Translations under genes and position numbers: made by a program
NCBI GenBank assembly: GCA_014802265.1
Contig: JAAVCP010000025.1
Span: 59,897-123,896, forward strand
DNA: 64,000 nt
Origin: Bacteroides sp.
GTDB lineage: Bacteria > Bacteroidota > Bacteroidia > Bacteroidales > Muribaculaceae
Direction of reading: 5' to 3'
Part shown: positions 44,525 to 53,002 of the stretch, one piece after another
Layout: every line of letters starts with the position of its first letter
Numbering within the stretch: the first letter of the stretch is position 1
The notes under the pieces: model-generated
What the model was told of the DNA's origin: nothing
The model's input: the letters and a program-made list of their open reading frames with translations, nothing else
Database searches by the model: none

Positions 44525-45445
44525 ATGATTAGAGGTTTGTCTGAAATATCATTTGTTATAGCATTAGTCATCATTGCGTTTCCTGCCTACGGCAAGAAAC
44601 ACAATGATGACGTGCAATCATATTTGGAAACTAAGATAAACCGCGATAAAGTGGTGGAGGGGGAGATGCTTATCTACGAAGTGGTGCTTCATACGCCTGA
44701 CCCCAATATTGTCGGAATAGAACTTGAGAAAAACCCCTCGTTCAAAAATCTTCCTGTCTCACGTGCTGCTGCTGATAATAATCTTATGGTAGCAGAAGAT
44801 GACGGCATAAAGTTCTATTCTGCAGTAATCGACCGTTTTTTTATTGAGGCTGCTGAAGTTGGCAAACAAAAACTGGAGGGGGGAAGCTATAATATAGGAT
44901 ATGGAAGGAAAGTGCAGATGCAAGACCCTTTTTGGGGACCTTATCTTGCAGACAGGGTAGAGGTCACTACTCTTACTGCCCCTGACTTGAATATCAATAT
45001 CGTCCCCCTCCCGACAAAAGATCGTCCAAATGATTTTTCCGGTGCCGTGGGTAATTTCACAATCGAGGTGGAACTTCCCTCGGGCGATATTCATCCCGGA
45101 GATGAGGCAATAGCTATAATCACCATTGAAGGTGATGGCGATCTGTCGAGGGCTGCTTTGCCTGATGTGATGACTGTTTTTTCTGATAATCTGAAATTCC
45201 GGTCAATGACAGAAACCCGCAATCATTTTGTAAAAGAGAGTGTGATAGGGTCAGAGATAGAGATAGAATGCACTTTCATTCCGGTTAAAGAGGGTGAATA
45301 TGTATTGGGTGAATGTTCTTTCTCTTATTATAATCCGGTCAGCCGTAAATATGAACGGGCACGGTCAGCTCCAGTGTCAGTGAAAGTTATTTCTTCAGGT
45401 ATTAATGACAACAAGCACTCACCTGCTCAATATATGGATATTTAG
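44525..45445 (+). CDS. Short BatD-like periplasmic protein
   Basis: A 306-residue protein starting MIRGLSEISFVIALVIIAFPAYG, a signal peptide. The TTG-start ORF at 44483 is rejected because it adds only a non-hydrophobic lead. The body has two Ig-like domains. One segment, DPFWGPYLADRVEVTT ... PTKDRPNDFSGAVGNFTIEVELPSGDIHPGDEAIAIITIEGDGDLSRAALPD, is clearly related to the same region of BatD (DPFWGNLSVAKPLQLNV ... DFSGGVGDFKISSTLPS). It lacks BatD's membrane helix and cytoplasmic tail. It is a paralogue within the same operon, probably arisen by partial duplication of batD. Function is inferred by context only. Confidence 0.75.
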   Translation: MIRGLSEISFVIALVIIAFPAYGKKHNDDVQSYLETKINRDKVVEGEMLIYEVVLHTPDPNIVGIELEKNPSFKNLPVSRAAADNNLMVAEDDGIKFYSAVIDRFFIEAAEVGKQKLEGGSYNIGYGRKVQMQDPFWGPYLADRVEVTTLTAPDLNINIVPLPTKDRPNDFSGAVGNFTIEVELPSGDIHPGDEAIAIITIEGDGDLSRAALPDVMTVFSDNLKFRSMTETRNHFVKESVIGSEIEIECTFIPVKEGEYVLGECSFSYYNPVSRKYERARSAPVSVKVISSGINDNKHSPAQYMDI

Positions 45446-45483
45446 TCAGTCATCTACATGTAACTCAAATTCATTATTAGACA

Positions 45484-47334
45484 ATGAAAGATAAAATAAG
45501 ACACATATTGCTTCTTCTGTTGATTATCTGTTGTGGAGGAGAAGCATTTGCCGCCTCCGTAAGACTGAGCGTACAGTCTGGAAGAGGAAGGAGGGAGATT
45601 GGTGTCGGCGACCTGTTTTATATATCGTATGAGGTAAGTGACATTGATCAGGCTCCGGAAAAACCAGCCTCTGTGCCGGGTGCTAAGGTGATGTATTTTG
45701 AGCGTACCGGACAAAGCTCCAGATTTACGAGCGTGAATGGAAAGACTTCACAAAGCTTCAGCTATACATATACGTTAACCTTGAAGGCACAGACTGAGGG
45801 GCAATACTCTTTTGGTCCCGTATCTGTCGGAGATGTGAAGAGTAACGCTGTCAACTATACTATCGGCGCAGCGGTATCTGCCACCCCTCCTCAGCAGGGA
45901 GGCACACAGTCGGCTGCTCCTGACAGACATAACAGTGCCGAGGGTCCCAAATTTATCGGTAAGGGCGACGGTAATCTGTTTATGAAGGCTCATGTGTCAA
46001 AGACATCAGCCTATGAGCAGGAGGCATTGGTATATACCGTGAAACTTTACACCACTTATGATGCCGTTAAATTCATAGGTGCCACTGCCGCTCCTAAATT
46101 TGAGGGTTTTGTGGTAGAGGAATCAAAAGATGTGTCCACTTCCTTAAGTTATGAGACTGTAAATGGCAAGACATATGCAACTGCCATTATAGCCCGATAT
46201 ATTATTTTCCCACAGATGGAGGGTAATCTTAAAGTGCTTGGCAATACTTATACGGTAAGCGTCGATGAAAGAGAATATTATCACGATCCTTTCTGGGGGA
46301 ACCTTTCTGTTGCAAAACCATTGCAGCTTAATGTCACACCTAATGACCTTACAGTTAATGTAAAAGGACTTCCGAAGCCTGTCCCGGCAGATTTCTCAGG
46401 CGGCGTAGGCGACTTTAAAATTTCATCTACTCTTCCTTCGCAGACATTTCTGAGTAATCAGGCTGCCTCCATAATATATACGGTTACAGGCACCGGTAAC
46501 TTGAAATATGTCAAGTTGCCTGATCTTAACTCCCTATATCCGCCGGAACTTGAGGTCTACAGTCCCACCCCGGAGGTAAATGCAAATGTAGGGTCAACAA
46601 ATGTCAGCGGCACAGCCAGATTTGACTATTCGTTCATGCCTCTTGAGTCTGGCTCGTTCTCTATTCCTTCCGTGAATCTGGTTTATTTTAATCCGTCTAC
46701 AGGCAGGTATGAGAAATCCACTGCTAAAGGCTACACTGTAAACGTAGGTGCTGGGAAAGGTTCTGAAAAATCTCAGACCCGCGGTCAGCTTTCATTCAAT
46801 CCTGATTTGCTCCCTATTACAGGCGGTGTTTCAACTAATCATTCCCGATATGTGGAGAAATTTGGATATTGGTTGTTGTTTATCCTTCCTGTATTGATAT
46901 TACTCGGAGCAGTGACCTATTACCGAGCTTATCTGAAGGCGAATGCCGATTATCTCGCTGTCAAGAGCCGTCGGGCAAGCAAGATGGCAAGATTACGTCT
47001 GAAAAAAGCCGCTGCCTGCATGAAGAAAAATGATGTGGATCATTTTTATGATGAGATGTTGTCGGCTATATGGGGTTATCTTGGCGATAAACTTAAGATG
47101 CCGGTTTCTGAATTGAGTCGACAGAATGTCAGAGAGACACTTTTGTCACGTGACATTGAAGAAAAATATGTAAATGAGGTGATAGCTCTTCTTGATGAGT
47201 GTGAGTTTGCAAAATACGCACCCTCATCCGCCGGCTCCGACATGAAGTCGGTATATGAGAAGGGAATGCAGGTGATTAATAATTTCGAAGATGCCTTAAA
47301 GCAAAATAAAACTGTTACCGATGATGAGAAATAA
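45484..47334 (+). CDS. batD: BatD membrane protein
   Basis: A 616-residue protein with a signal peptide (ILLLLLIICCGGEAFA), a large periplasmic beta-sandwich region (RLSVQSGRGRREIGVGDLFYISYEVSD ... FMPLESGSFSIPSVNLVYFNPSTGRYEKSTAKG), one membrane helix (YWLLFILPVLILLGAVTYYRA) and a cytoplasmic helical domain (MPVSELSRQNVRETLLSRDIEEKYVNEVIALLDECEFAKYAPSS). This is the layout of BatD-type 'oxygen tolerance' proteins. It overlaps batE by 14 bases. It would link the periplasmic Bat proteins with cytoplasmic MoxR/DUF58. Confidence 0.9.
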   Translation: MKDKIRHILLLLLIICCGGEAFAASVRLSVQSGRGRREIGVGDLFYISYEVSDIDQAPEKPASVPGAKVMYFERTGQSSRFTSVNGKTSQSFSYTYTLTLKAQTEGQYSFGPVSVGDVKSNAVNYTIGAAVSATPPQQGGTQSAAPDRHNSAEGPKFIGKGDGNLFMKAHVSKTSAYEQEALVYTVKLYTTYDAVKFIGATAAPKFEGFVVEESKDVSTSLSYETVNGKTYATAIIARYIIFPQMEGNLKVLGNTYTVSVDEREYYHDPFWGNLSVAKPLQLNVTPNDLTVNVKGLPKPVPADFSGGVGDFKISSTLPSQTFLSNQAASIIYTVTGTGNLKYVKLPDLNSLYPPELEVYSPTPEVNANVGSTNVSGTARFDYSFMPLESGSFSIPSVNLVYFNPSTGRYEKSTAKGYTVNVGAGKGSEKSQTRGQLSFNPDLLPITGGVSTNHSRYVEKFGYWLLFILPVLILLGAVTYYRAYLKANADYLAVKSRRASKMARLRLKKAAACMKKNDVDHFYDEMLSAIWGYLGDKLKMPVSELSRQNVRETLLSRDIEEKYVNEVIALLDECEFAKYAPSSAGSDMKSVYEKGMQVINNFEDALKQNKTVTDDEK

Positions 47335-48139
47335 GATAAATCTGTTGATTCTTTTAGTGGCGATGTTATTGCCGACATCAGTGCTGGGTAATGAAAAGTT
47401 TGCGGCAGCCGATTCTGCCTATAATGCCAAAGAATATGATGAGGCAATATCCCTCTACAGAGCCGCAATGGACGAATCGGGCTATTCTGCTGCAACCTTG
47501 TTTAATCTTGGCAATGCATATTATCAGGCATCTGACTATGGACGAGCAATGGTATGCTATCTTCATGCCAGAAGGCTTGACCCCCGTAATGCCGAAATTA
47601 ATTCCAATATTACCTATCTGCGTAGCCGGGTGGAAGATGCAAATAAAGCCCAACAGAAGGGTAAGAGGTTAAAAGTAACCCCTGATGAGCCATCTTTCTT
47701 TCAGTCAGTGTATACCTGTGTGGCGAAAGATGTCAACTCAAATGTATGGGCTGCCTGGGGTGCGGTGTGTTTTATTCTTTTTATCGGGTGCGTGGCATTA
47801 TATATTTTTACACGTAATGTGCTTTTGCGTAAGGCTGGATTCTTCGGAGGTCTGATTCTCTTTTTCTTATCCATCATATTTGTAATGTTTGCTTTCATGG
47901 GGGCGCGAGCCTTCAATTCAAGAGGCGACGGAGTTGTTACTGCTTTTAAGGTGACGCTTCTTACCGAACCGGGTAAACAGTCGGATAGTGATAAAGGTGG
48001 TGTGCTCACAAAAGGCACTGAGGTCAGAATTATTTCTGAGGAAACTGATGCCGAAGGCAGTATCACATGGTATAAGGTGCGCTTGAATTCCGACTATATC
48101 GGCTGGGTAAAAGTAGAGGATATAGAAATTGTAGAATAA
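47321..48139 (+). CDS. batE: BatE, TPR and SH3-like domain protein
   Basis: A 272-residue protein with an N-terminal signal (INLLILLVAMLLPTSVLG), a TPR domain (ADSAYNAKEYDEAISLYRAAMDESGYSAATLFNLGNAYYQASDYGRAMVCYLHARRLDPRNAEI), two membrane helices (VWAAWGAVCFILFIGCVALYIF; GLILFFLSIIFVMFAFMGA) and a C-terminal bacterial SH3 domain (VTLLTEPGKQSDSDKGGVLTKGTEVRIISEE ... GWVKVEDIEIVE). It is the last gene of the bat operon. About 235 bases of AT-rich DNA follow; an imperfect hairpin near 48207-48230 could end the operon but is weak. Confidence 0.9.
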   Translation: MMRNKINLLILLVAMLLPTSVLGNEKFAAADSAYNAKEYDEAISLYRAAMDESGYSAATLFNLGNAYYQASDYGRAMVCYLHARRLDPRNAEINSNITYLRSRVEDANKAQQKGKRLKVTPDEPSFFQSVYTCVAKDVNSNVWAAWGAVCFILFIGCVALYIFTRNVLLRKAGFFGGLILFFLSIIFVMFAFMGARAFNSRGDGVVTAFKVTLLTEPGKQSDSDKGGVLTKGTEVRIISEETDAEGSITWYKVRLNSDYIGWVKVEDIEIVE

Positions 48140-48375
48140 ATTTTATTTGTGTGTAACAAGTTGGTAATAAGTATAAAACAGTATATTTAAGCTGCGTTGA
48201 CTATTATTTTATGTTGTAAAACACATAATAAAATCCGATTTTACTTGGTGGAATGCAAAAAAATGTCTAAATTAGCATTCGGAAACTAAAACCAACGGTT
48301 TCTTAAAAAACATAAAATAATCGACGGTTACTTATTGTCAATCGTTTAAGTATAACCTCAAAAATACCATTTGCT

Positions 48376-48636
48376 ATGAGCAAGACAATCACTTTCAACG
48401 AGCTCCGCAGACTTAAAGACAGTTTGCCTGACGGTTCCACCCATCGTATCGCCGACGAGCTGAATCTTACTGTTCAAACCGTTCGCAACTATTTTGGCGG
48501 CGTCAACTATCAATTCGGCAAAAACGTCGGCATGCATATCGAACCGGGTCCCGACGGTGGTCTCGTTGTGCTTGATGACACCACTATCTATGATATGGCT
48601 GTCAAAATTCTTGAGGAGCAAAACAAAAAAGCTTGA
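48376..48636 (+). CDS. Small HTH DNA-binding protein
   Basis: An 86-residue protein: FNELRRLKDSLPDGSTHRIADELNLTVQTVRNYFGGVNYQFGKNVGMHIEPGPDGGLVVLDDTTIYDMAVKIL. The stretch GSTHRIADELNLTVQTVRNYF forms a helix-turn-helix, and the rest may pair as a small beta extension. This is a short-protein family common in Bacteroidetes and annotated simply as DNA-binding. It lies alone, followed by a GC-rich hairpin. The gene's codon use and GC content differ visibly from the flanking AT-rich spacers, consistent with high expression. Its target is unknown. Confidence 0.75.
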   Translation: MSKTITFNELRRLKDSLPDGSTHRIADELNLTVQTVRNYFGGVNYQFGKNVGMHIEPGPDGGLVVLDDTTIYDMAVKILEEQNKKA

Positions 48637-48666
48637 TAAAAGTCTTGTATTGCAGAAAGATTTCAG

Positions 48667-48692
48667 CGGCGTCCCGGGCTTCCGGGGCGCCG
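48667..48692 (+). terminator. GC-rich hairpin after the HTH gene
   Basis: CGGCGTCCCGG/CCGGGGCGCCG, 11 bp with one G-U pair and a 4-base loop, 31 bases past the stop. No long T-run follows, so it may stabilise the mRNA end or terminate weakly. Confidence 0.55.
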
Positions 48693-48748
48693 ATTGAACA
48701 TTTAATTCTGTGGCGGGGAATTTTTGAATATAAATTTAATAGTTTATC

Positions 48749-49885
48749 ATGGAAGAAAAATATTTAACGCTTGCTATTCATACCTATGAACGTGCAATTG
48801 CTCTTAAGCGGATTCTTGAGAGCCATAAAATTAATGTCAGATTTGAAAAATTATATCTTTCCAATTCCAATATTGCTTCGGGAATACGTGTGGTGATAAA
48901 GGAAAATGATTTGCCGCTTGCTTTGAAAGTGATGGAAAGTAGCGAAAATTATATCCCAATTAACGAGGCATATACTGAACAAGGCTCTGATGGCGTTACT
49001 TTGATTCCTGTTGACTTTTCTCCCAACAGTATGCTTGCCTGCAAAGTTGGTTTTGACATTGCTAAAAGACTTGGTCTTAAGCCGTTGATTCTTCATGCTT
49101 ATGCCAGTCCGATTCTGTATAATGCCCCTATTATGGGCGATTCCATTGATGGAAGCTTATCTTTTGATGTCTCGGAGGAAATGGCTGAATTGCAGGCAGG
49201 GGTTGACATGCGTAAGGAGAGTGGGGTGATGATGGACAAACTCAGCAAAAAAATATGTGAGGCACAGGCTAAAGGGGAGTTGCCTGACATTAAATTCTCT
49301 ACAGAATCAAGGGAAGGAATTCCTGAAGAGGTCATAAAAGATTTTTGCAACTGTACACCTCCTGTGGTGGTAGTGATGGCTACTCGTGGAAAAGATAAGA
49401 GAGACGAGGCTCTTATTGGAAGTGTCACTGCGGAGGTGCTTGATTCATGTCGTGTGCCGGTGTTTGTTGTGCCTGAGAATTGCCAGATGACATCGGTGGA
49501 AGCAGTGAAAAGAGTGGTCTATTTCTGTAATCTTGACAGGCAGGATATTCTGTCGGTAGATTCTCTTATGAGAATGTTTGATTATCCTCAGGCTTATATA
49601 ACCCTCGTGCCGGTGAATGAGCGTGCAGGGACAGACATAAGGGAAAGGGTTGACTCCCTTAGGGATTTTTTTAACAAAAGTTTCCCTGATTCACATTTCA
49701 CTGCCGAAGTGTTTCCGATGAAGACATTGCAGGAGGATTTTGCAAATTATGTGGAACAAGCGCATATAGAGATGCTTATTGTTCCTAATAAAAAGAGAAA
49801 TATATTTCAACGTCTGTTTAAGCCCGGGTTTGCCCACAGACTGTTGTTTGAAAGGGATATGCCGATGTTGGCGCTCCCGGTCTAA
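48749..49885 (+). CDS. Universal stress protein with DUF2007-like N-domain
   Basis: A 378-residue cytoplasmic protein. Residues 1-70 (YLTLAIHTYERAIALKRILESHKINVRFEKLYLS ... VVIKENDLPLALKVME) look like a DUF2007-type small domain. Residues about 85-240 form a UspA-like Rossmann domain (TLIPVDFSPNSMLACKVGFDIAKRLGLKPLILHAY ... VVVVMATRGKDKRDEALIGSVTAEVLDSCRVPVFVVP). A second, degenerate UspA half follows (RVVYFCNLDRQDILSVDSLMRMFD ... IEMLIVPNKKRNIFQRLFKPGFAHRLLFERDMPMLALPV). The ATP-binding G-x2-G-x9-G-S/T motif is only partly kept. It ends 33 bases before mutS2. A stress or signalling role is inferred from the family. Confidence 0.8.
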   Translation: MEEKYLTLAIHTYERAIALKRILESHKINVRFEKLYLSNSNIASGIRVVIKENDLPLALKVMESSENYIPINEAYTEQGSDGVTLIPVDFSPNSMLACKVGFDIAKRLGLKPLILHAYASPILYNAPIMGDSIDGSLSFDVSEEMAELQAGVDMRKESGVMMDKLSKKICEAQAKGELPDIKFSTESREGIPEEVIKDFCNCTPPVVVVMATRGKDKRDEALIGSVTAEVLDSCRVPVFVVPENCQMTSVEAVKRVVYFCNLDRQDILSVDSLMRMFDYPQAYITLVPVNERAGTDIRERVDSLRDFFNKSFPDSHFTAEVFPMKTLQEDFANYVEQAHIEMLIVPNKKRNIFQRLFKPGFAHRLLFERDMPMLALPV

Positions 49886-49918
49886 CTATTAATTTTTTGC
49901 GCGTAAGTACGCATATAT

Positions 49919-52384
49919 ATGATTTTTCCTAAAGATTTTGAATCGAAAATAGGATTTGCCCCACTAAGGCAGATCATTGTTGATAAATGTGAGACACGCC
50001 TTGGGAAAGAAGCGGCAGTGGCTATGGATTTTGTTTCCGGCTATGAAGAAATCAAGCGGAGGCTGATGTGTGTTGCCGAGATGGTGTCACTCCTCTCGTC
50101 GTCTTCGGAAATGCCCGAGGAGAGAGTTTATGATGTTGTGCCCTGGCTTGCGGAAATTAAGGCAGCCGGATCATTCATGTCAGCTGACCATCTGCAGAAA
50201 CTCTCTGCCACATTAGAGACAATGGCAGGAGTGGGAAATTTCTTTTCCCGTAAGGATGATAATGGGAAATCGCGTTTCCCTTATTTGAGTGATGAATTGT
50301 CGGCACTTCCGGTGTTCCCGGAAATTGTGAAGGAGATTGACCGTTGCATAGGCAGGTTCGGTGAAGTTAAGGATAATGCATCCCCCGGACTTTTGGAGGT
50401 GAGGCGTGCGATGGCGGCTGCCCAAGGCTCTATGCAAAGGGCAATGCGCAGGGTATTAGATCGTGCAATGTCTGAAGGAATCGTTGATAAAGACACTTCT
50501 CCCTCTTTGCGCGACGGCAGAATGGTAATTCCAGTTTCTGCAGCTATGAAAAGAAGCATCACCGGCATTGTGCATGATCAGAGCTCCACAGGTAAGACGG
50601 TGTTTATAGAACCGGCTGAGGTGGTTGAGGCAGGCAACCGTCTTCGTGAGTTGGAGATGGACGAGCGGCGTGAGATAGCTATTATTCTTACTGCCATATC
50701 TGATATGATACGTCCATATATAGAAGAAATAACCGATGGGTGTAAAGTGCTTGCACGTCTTGATTTTATTAAGGCAAAGGCTCGTTTTGCACAAGACACC
50801 GGCGGCGAGCTTCCTTCAATTGAGAAAAAACCGGAGATTGAATGGTATCATGCTATTCATCCCGGCTTGCTTCTTAATCTCAGGACACATGGGCGCACCG
50901 CTGTGCCTCTTGATATTACTCTATCTGAAGAAAAGAGAATACTTATAATCTCAGGACCTAATGCCGGTGGTAAGTCTGTGTGTCTGAAGACAGTGGCAGT
51001 GGTGCAATATATGATGCAATGTGGAATGTTACCTACGCTTTATTCCAATTCCCACATGGGCATCTTTGATAATATCTTTATTGATATAGGCGATGAGCAA
51101 TCGATAGAGAATGATCTGAGCACATATTCCTCTCATCTTGCCAACATGAAATATTTTCTACTTCATGCCAATAAAAAATCGTTAATATTGGCTGATGAGA
51201 TGGGTTCGGGCACAGAACCGCAGATTGGCGGTGCACTTGCACAGGCTATTCTTACTGACCTTGGCAAATCAGGGTGCATGGGAGTTATCACCACCCACTA
51301 TCAGAATCTTAAGTCTTTTGCAGAGTCAGAACCCGGTTTTGTTAATGGGGCAATGCTTTATGACCGGCAGCATCTACGCCCCACTTTTCAACTATCAATA
51401 GGCAATCCGGGTAGTTCGTTTGCTCTTGAGATTGCTCGTAACACAGGATTACCTGCCGGAGTGATTGAAAGGGCAAAGGAAATTGTGGGTAGTGAGTATG
51501 TGAATATTGACAAGTATCTTCTCGATATTCAGCGTGACCGCCGCTATTGGGCGAATAAAAGATTGAGCATAAAAGAGAAAGAACATAAGCTCGATAAGCT
51601 CCTTGAGACATACGAAGACAGTTCTTCTGATCTCAAGACTCAGCGCGCTGCTATTATTCGTGCTGCCAAGGAGGAGGCTAAAGAGATAGTTGCCGGCGCA
51701 AATGCACAGATTGAACGCTCCATTCATGAAATCCGAAAGGCGGAGGCAGAGCGGGAGCGCACAAAGCAGATAAGAAAGGAACTTGAAGAATATCGTCAGA
51801 ATCTGGAGAATGATAGTCAAGATGAATTGCCTGATGTGCTTAAACCCTTGAAACATAAGAGTAAAAAGACTGATGCTGATAAAAAACAGAAGAAAGTTGC
51901 AACTCAGGCCGCTCCCAAATCACTTGGGATAGGTGACTATGTAAGAATGTCTGATGGGGGAGTGGTAGGTAAGATTCTGAGTATCTCCGGGAAAAAGGCT
52001 GAGGTAGCATTTGGTGCATTACGCACAATAGTGGAGTTGGATAAGTTAAAAGCAGCCCAGAAACCAAAACAGACAGCTGCCGCTTCCGTATTGACTGTTT
52101 CTTCTTCCACCAGCAATGAAAGTCGTCAACGTCAGCTGAACTTTAAGAATGAGATTGATGTGAGGGGGATGAGGGCTGATGAGGCTTTGCAGGCAGTTAC
52201 CTATTTCCTTGATGATGCTGTTCAATTCAATGCAAGTCGTCTTAGAATCCTTCATGGCACCGGACACGGAATCTTAAAGACATTGATTCGCGAACAGTTA
52301 AAGGCAAATCCCAACGTCTTTGACTTCCACGATGAAGATGTACGCTTCGGCGGTGCCGGTATCACTGTTATCGATTTAGGATAA
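49919..52384 (+). CDS. mutS2: MutS2 endonuclease/ATPase
   Basis: An 821-residue MutS2. N-terminal core and clamp regions (ATLETMAGVGNFF; SPSLRDGRMVIPVSAAMKRSITGIVHDQSSTGKTVFIEPAEVVEAGN) are followed by the MutS ATPase with Walker A ISGPNAGGKSVCLKT, FIDIGDEQSIENDLSTYSSHLAN and Walker B LILADEMGSGTEPQIGGALAQAIL. A long coiled-coil of charged residues (KEIVAGANAQIERSIHEIRKAEAERERTKQIRKEL) leads to a KOW-like segment (GIGDYVRMSDGGVVGKILSISGKKAEVAFGALR) and a C-terminal Smr nuclease domain (EIDVRGMRADEALQAV ... LRILHGTGHGILKTLIREQL). MutS2 acts in recombination control or ribosome rescue rather than mismatch repair. Confidence 0.95.
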   Translation: MIFPKDFESKIGFAPLRQIIVDKCETRLGKEAAVAMDFVSGYEEIKRRLMCVAEMVSLLSSSSEMPEERVYDVVPWLAEIKAAGSFMSADHLQKLSATLETMAGVGNFFSRKDDNGKSRFPYLSDELSALPVFPEIVKEIDRCIGRFGEVKDNASPGLLEVRRAMAAAQGSMQRAMRRVLDRAMSEGIVDKDTSPSLRDGRMVIPVSAAMKRSITGIVHDQSSTGKTVFIEPAEVVEAGNRLRELEMDERREIAIILTAISDMIRPYIEEITDGCKVLARLDFIKAKARFAQDTGGELPSIEKKPEIEWYHAIHPGLLLNLRTHGRTAVPLDITLSEEKRILIISGPNAGGKSVCLKTVAVVQYMMQCGMLPTLYSNSHMGIFDNIFIDIGDEQSIENDLSTYSSHLANMKYFLLHANKKSLILADEMGSGTEPQIGGALAQAILTDLGKSGCMGVITTHYQNLKSFAESEPGFVNGAMLYDRQHLRPTFQLSIGNPGSSFALEIARNTGLPAGVIERAKEIVGSEYVNIDKYLLDIQRDRRYWANKRLSIKEKEHKLDKLLETYEDSSSDLKTQRAAIIRAAKEEAKEIVAGANAQIERSIHEIRKAEAERERTKQIRKELEEYRQNLENDSQDELPDVLKPLKHKSKKTDADKKQKKVATQAAPKSLGIGDYVRMSDGGVVGKILSISGKKAEVAFGALRTIVELDKLKAAQKPKQTAAASVLTVSSSTSNESRQRQLNFKNEIDVRGMRADEALQAVTYFLDDAVQFNASRLRILHGTGHGILKTLIREQLKANPNVFDFHDEDVRFGGAGITVIDLG

Positions 52385-52403
52385 TCCTTTGGGTATCATT
52401 TAA

Positions 52404-52447
52404 TAAAGTGTCTCTTCTCATTCTGATGAGTGAATAGAGACACTTTA
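52404..52447 (+). terminator. Terminator after mutS2
   Basis: TAAAGTGTCTCT/AGAGACACTTTA, a perfect 12-bp stem with an inner CATT/ATG-type partial stem, 20 bases after the mutS2 stop. Confidence 0.75.
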
Positions 52448-52574
52448 TATAGTATACTTTATAAACTAAATTCACAATATTTTAGCTAAAGGGGTAGGTG
52501 GAAAAATAATATCAAGAATGGATTAATATAAATTTTAATTAGATTTTCCTATTTTAGTATTAACTAATATTTGT

Positions 52575-52604
52575 TTGCATTTTCAAGAATTATTTGTAAT
52601 TTTG
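52575..52604 (+). promoter_or_regulatory. Promoter upstream of the folded RNA candidate
   Basis: TTG (52575-52577), 19-bp spacer, TAATTTTG (52597-52604). Start expected near 52610, about 390 bases before the next gene at 53003, an unusually long leader for this genome segment. Confidence 0.7.
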
Positions 52605-52609
52605 CAAAA

Positions 52610-52928
52610 GTATAACGGTTATCTCTCAATATAATATTATAATATAAGGAGAAGTAGCATTTACAGACATAATTAAAGAGCGTTTATCAGACGCTTGTTC
52701 TTGACGAATCGAAATCTGGCAGTTTCATAATCTAAGTCAAGAATGAGACAACGATAGGCGCCTTCGGAGTATGATATCTATAATGGAGTGTGTAGTATAC
52801 ATCCTACATTCTCTTATCATGTCATACGGCGTGAGGCTCTACGTTGCTCGTTCTACTTAGATGGGCACATGCCAGAGCCTCGATTCGTGAGACGAGTAAC
52901 GGATACAGACTCTCACGCTCTCTTTTTT
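52610..52928 (+). ncRNA. Candidate structured RNA or long regulatory leader
   Basis: Between a strong promoter and a T6 run (52923-52928) lie many complementary segments. AGCGT/ACGCT (52679-52695, 7-nt loop), TTCTTGAC/GTCAAGAA (52698-52743), GAGGCTCT/AGAGCCTC (52833-52881), and either GCGTGAG (52829) or CGTGAGA (52886) with CTCACG(C) at 52912-52918, just before CTCTCTTTTTT. In the loop of the GAGGCTCT stem, CGTTGCTCG (52842-52850) can pair with CGAGTAACG (52893-52901) outside it, giving a possible 9-bp pseudoknot with one G-U pair. No convincing protein lies here. It could be a trans-acting RNA or an attenuator/leader for the 53003 gene. The family is not recognised. Confidence 0.45.
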
Positions 52929-53002
52929 AGTAATAGCCAATTTTGGGAGTTTGATGGCAGAGTAAAAACGTGGAAAATTTGAATCCACAAAATTAAATTA
53001 TT

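Noticed and set aside
38681-48139. The MoxR-DUF58-BatA/B/C/D/E cluster as a novel system
   Set aside because: It is the known bat operon; only the extra BatD-like genes are unusual.
52788-52982. 64-residue ORF inside the 52.6-53.0 kb spacer
   Set aside because: No protein-like composition or upstream signal, and it covers the complementary RNA helices and the T-run.
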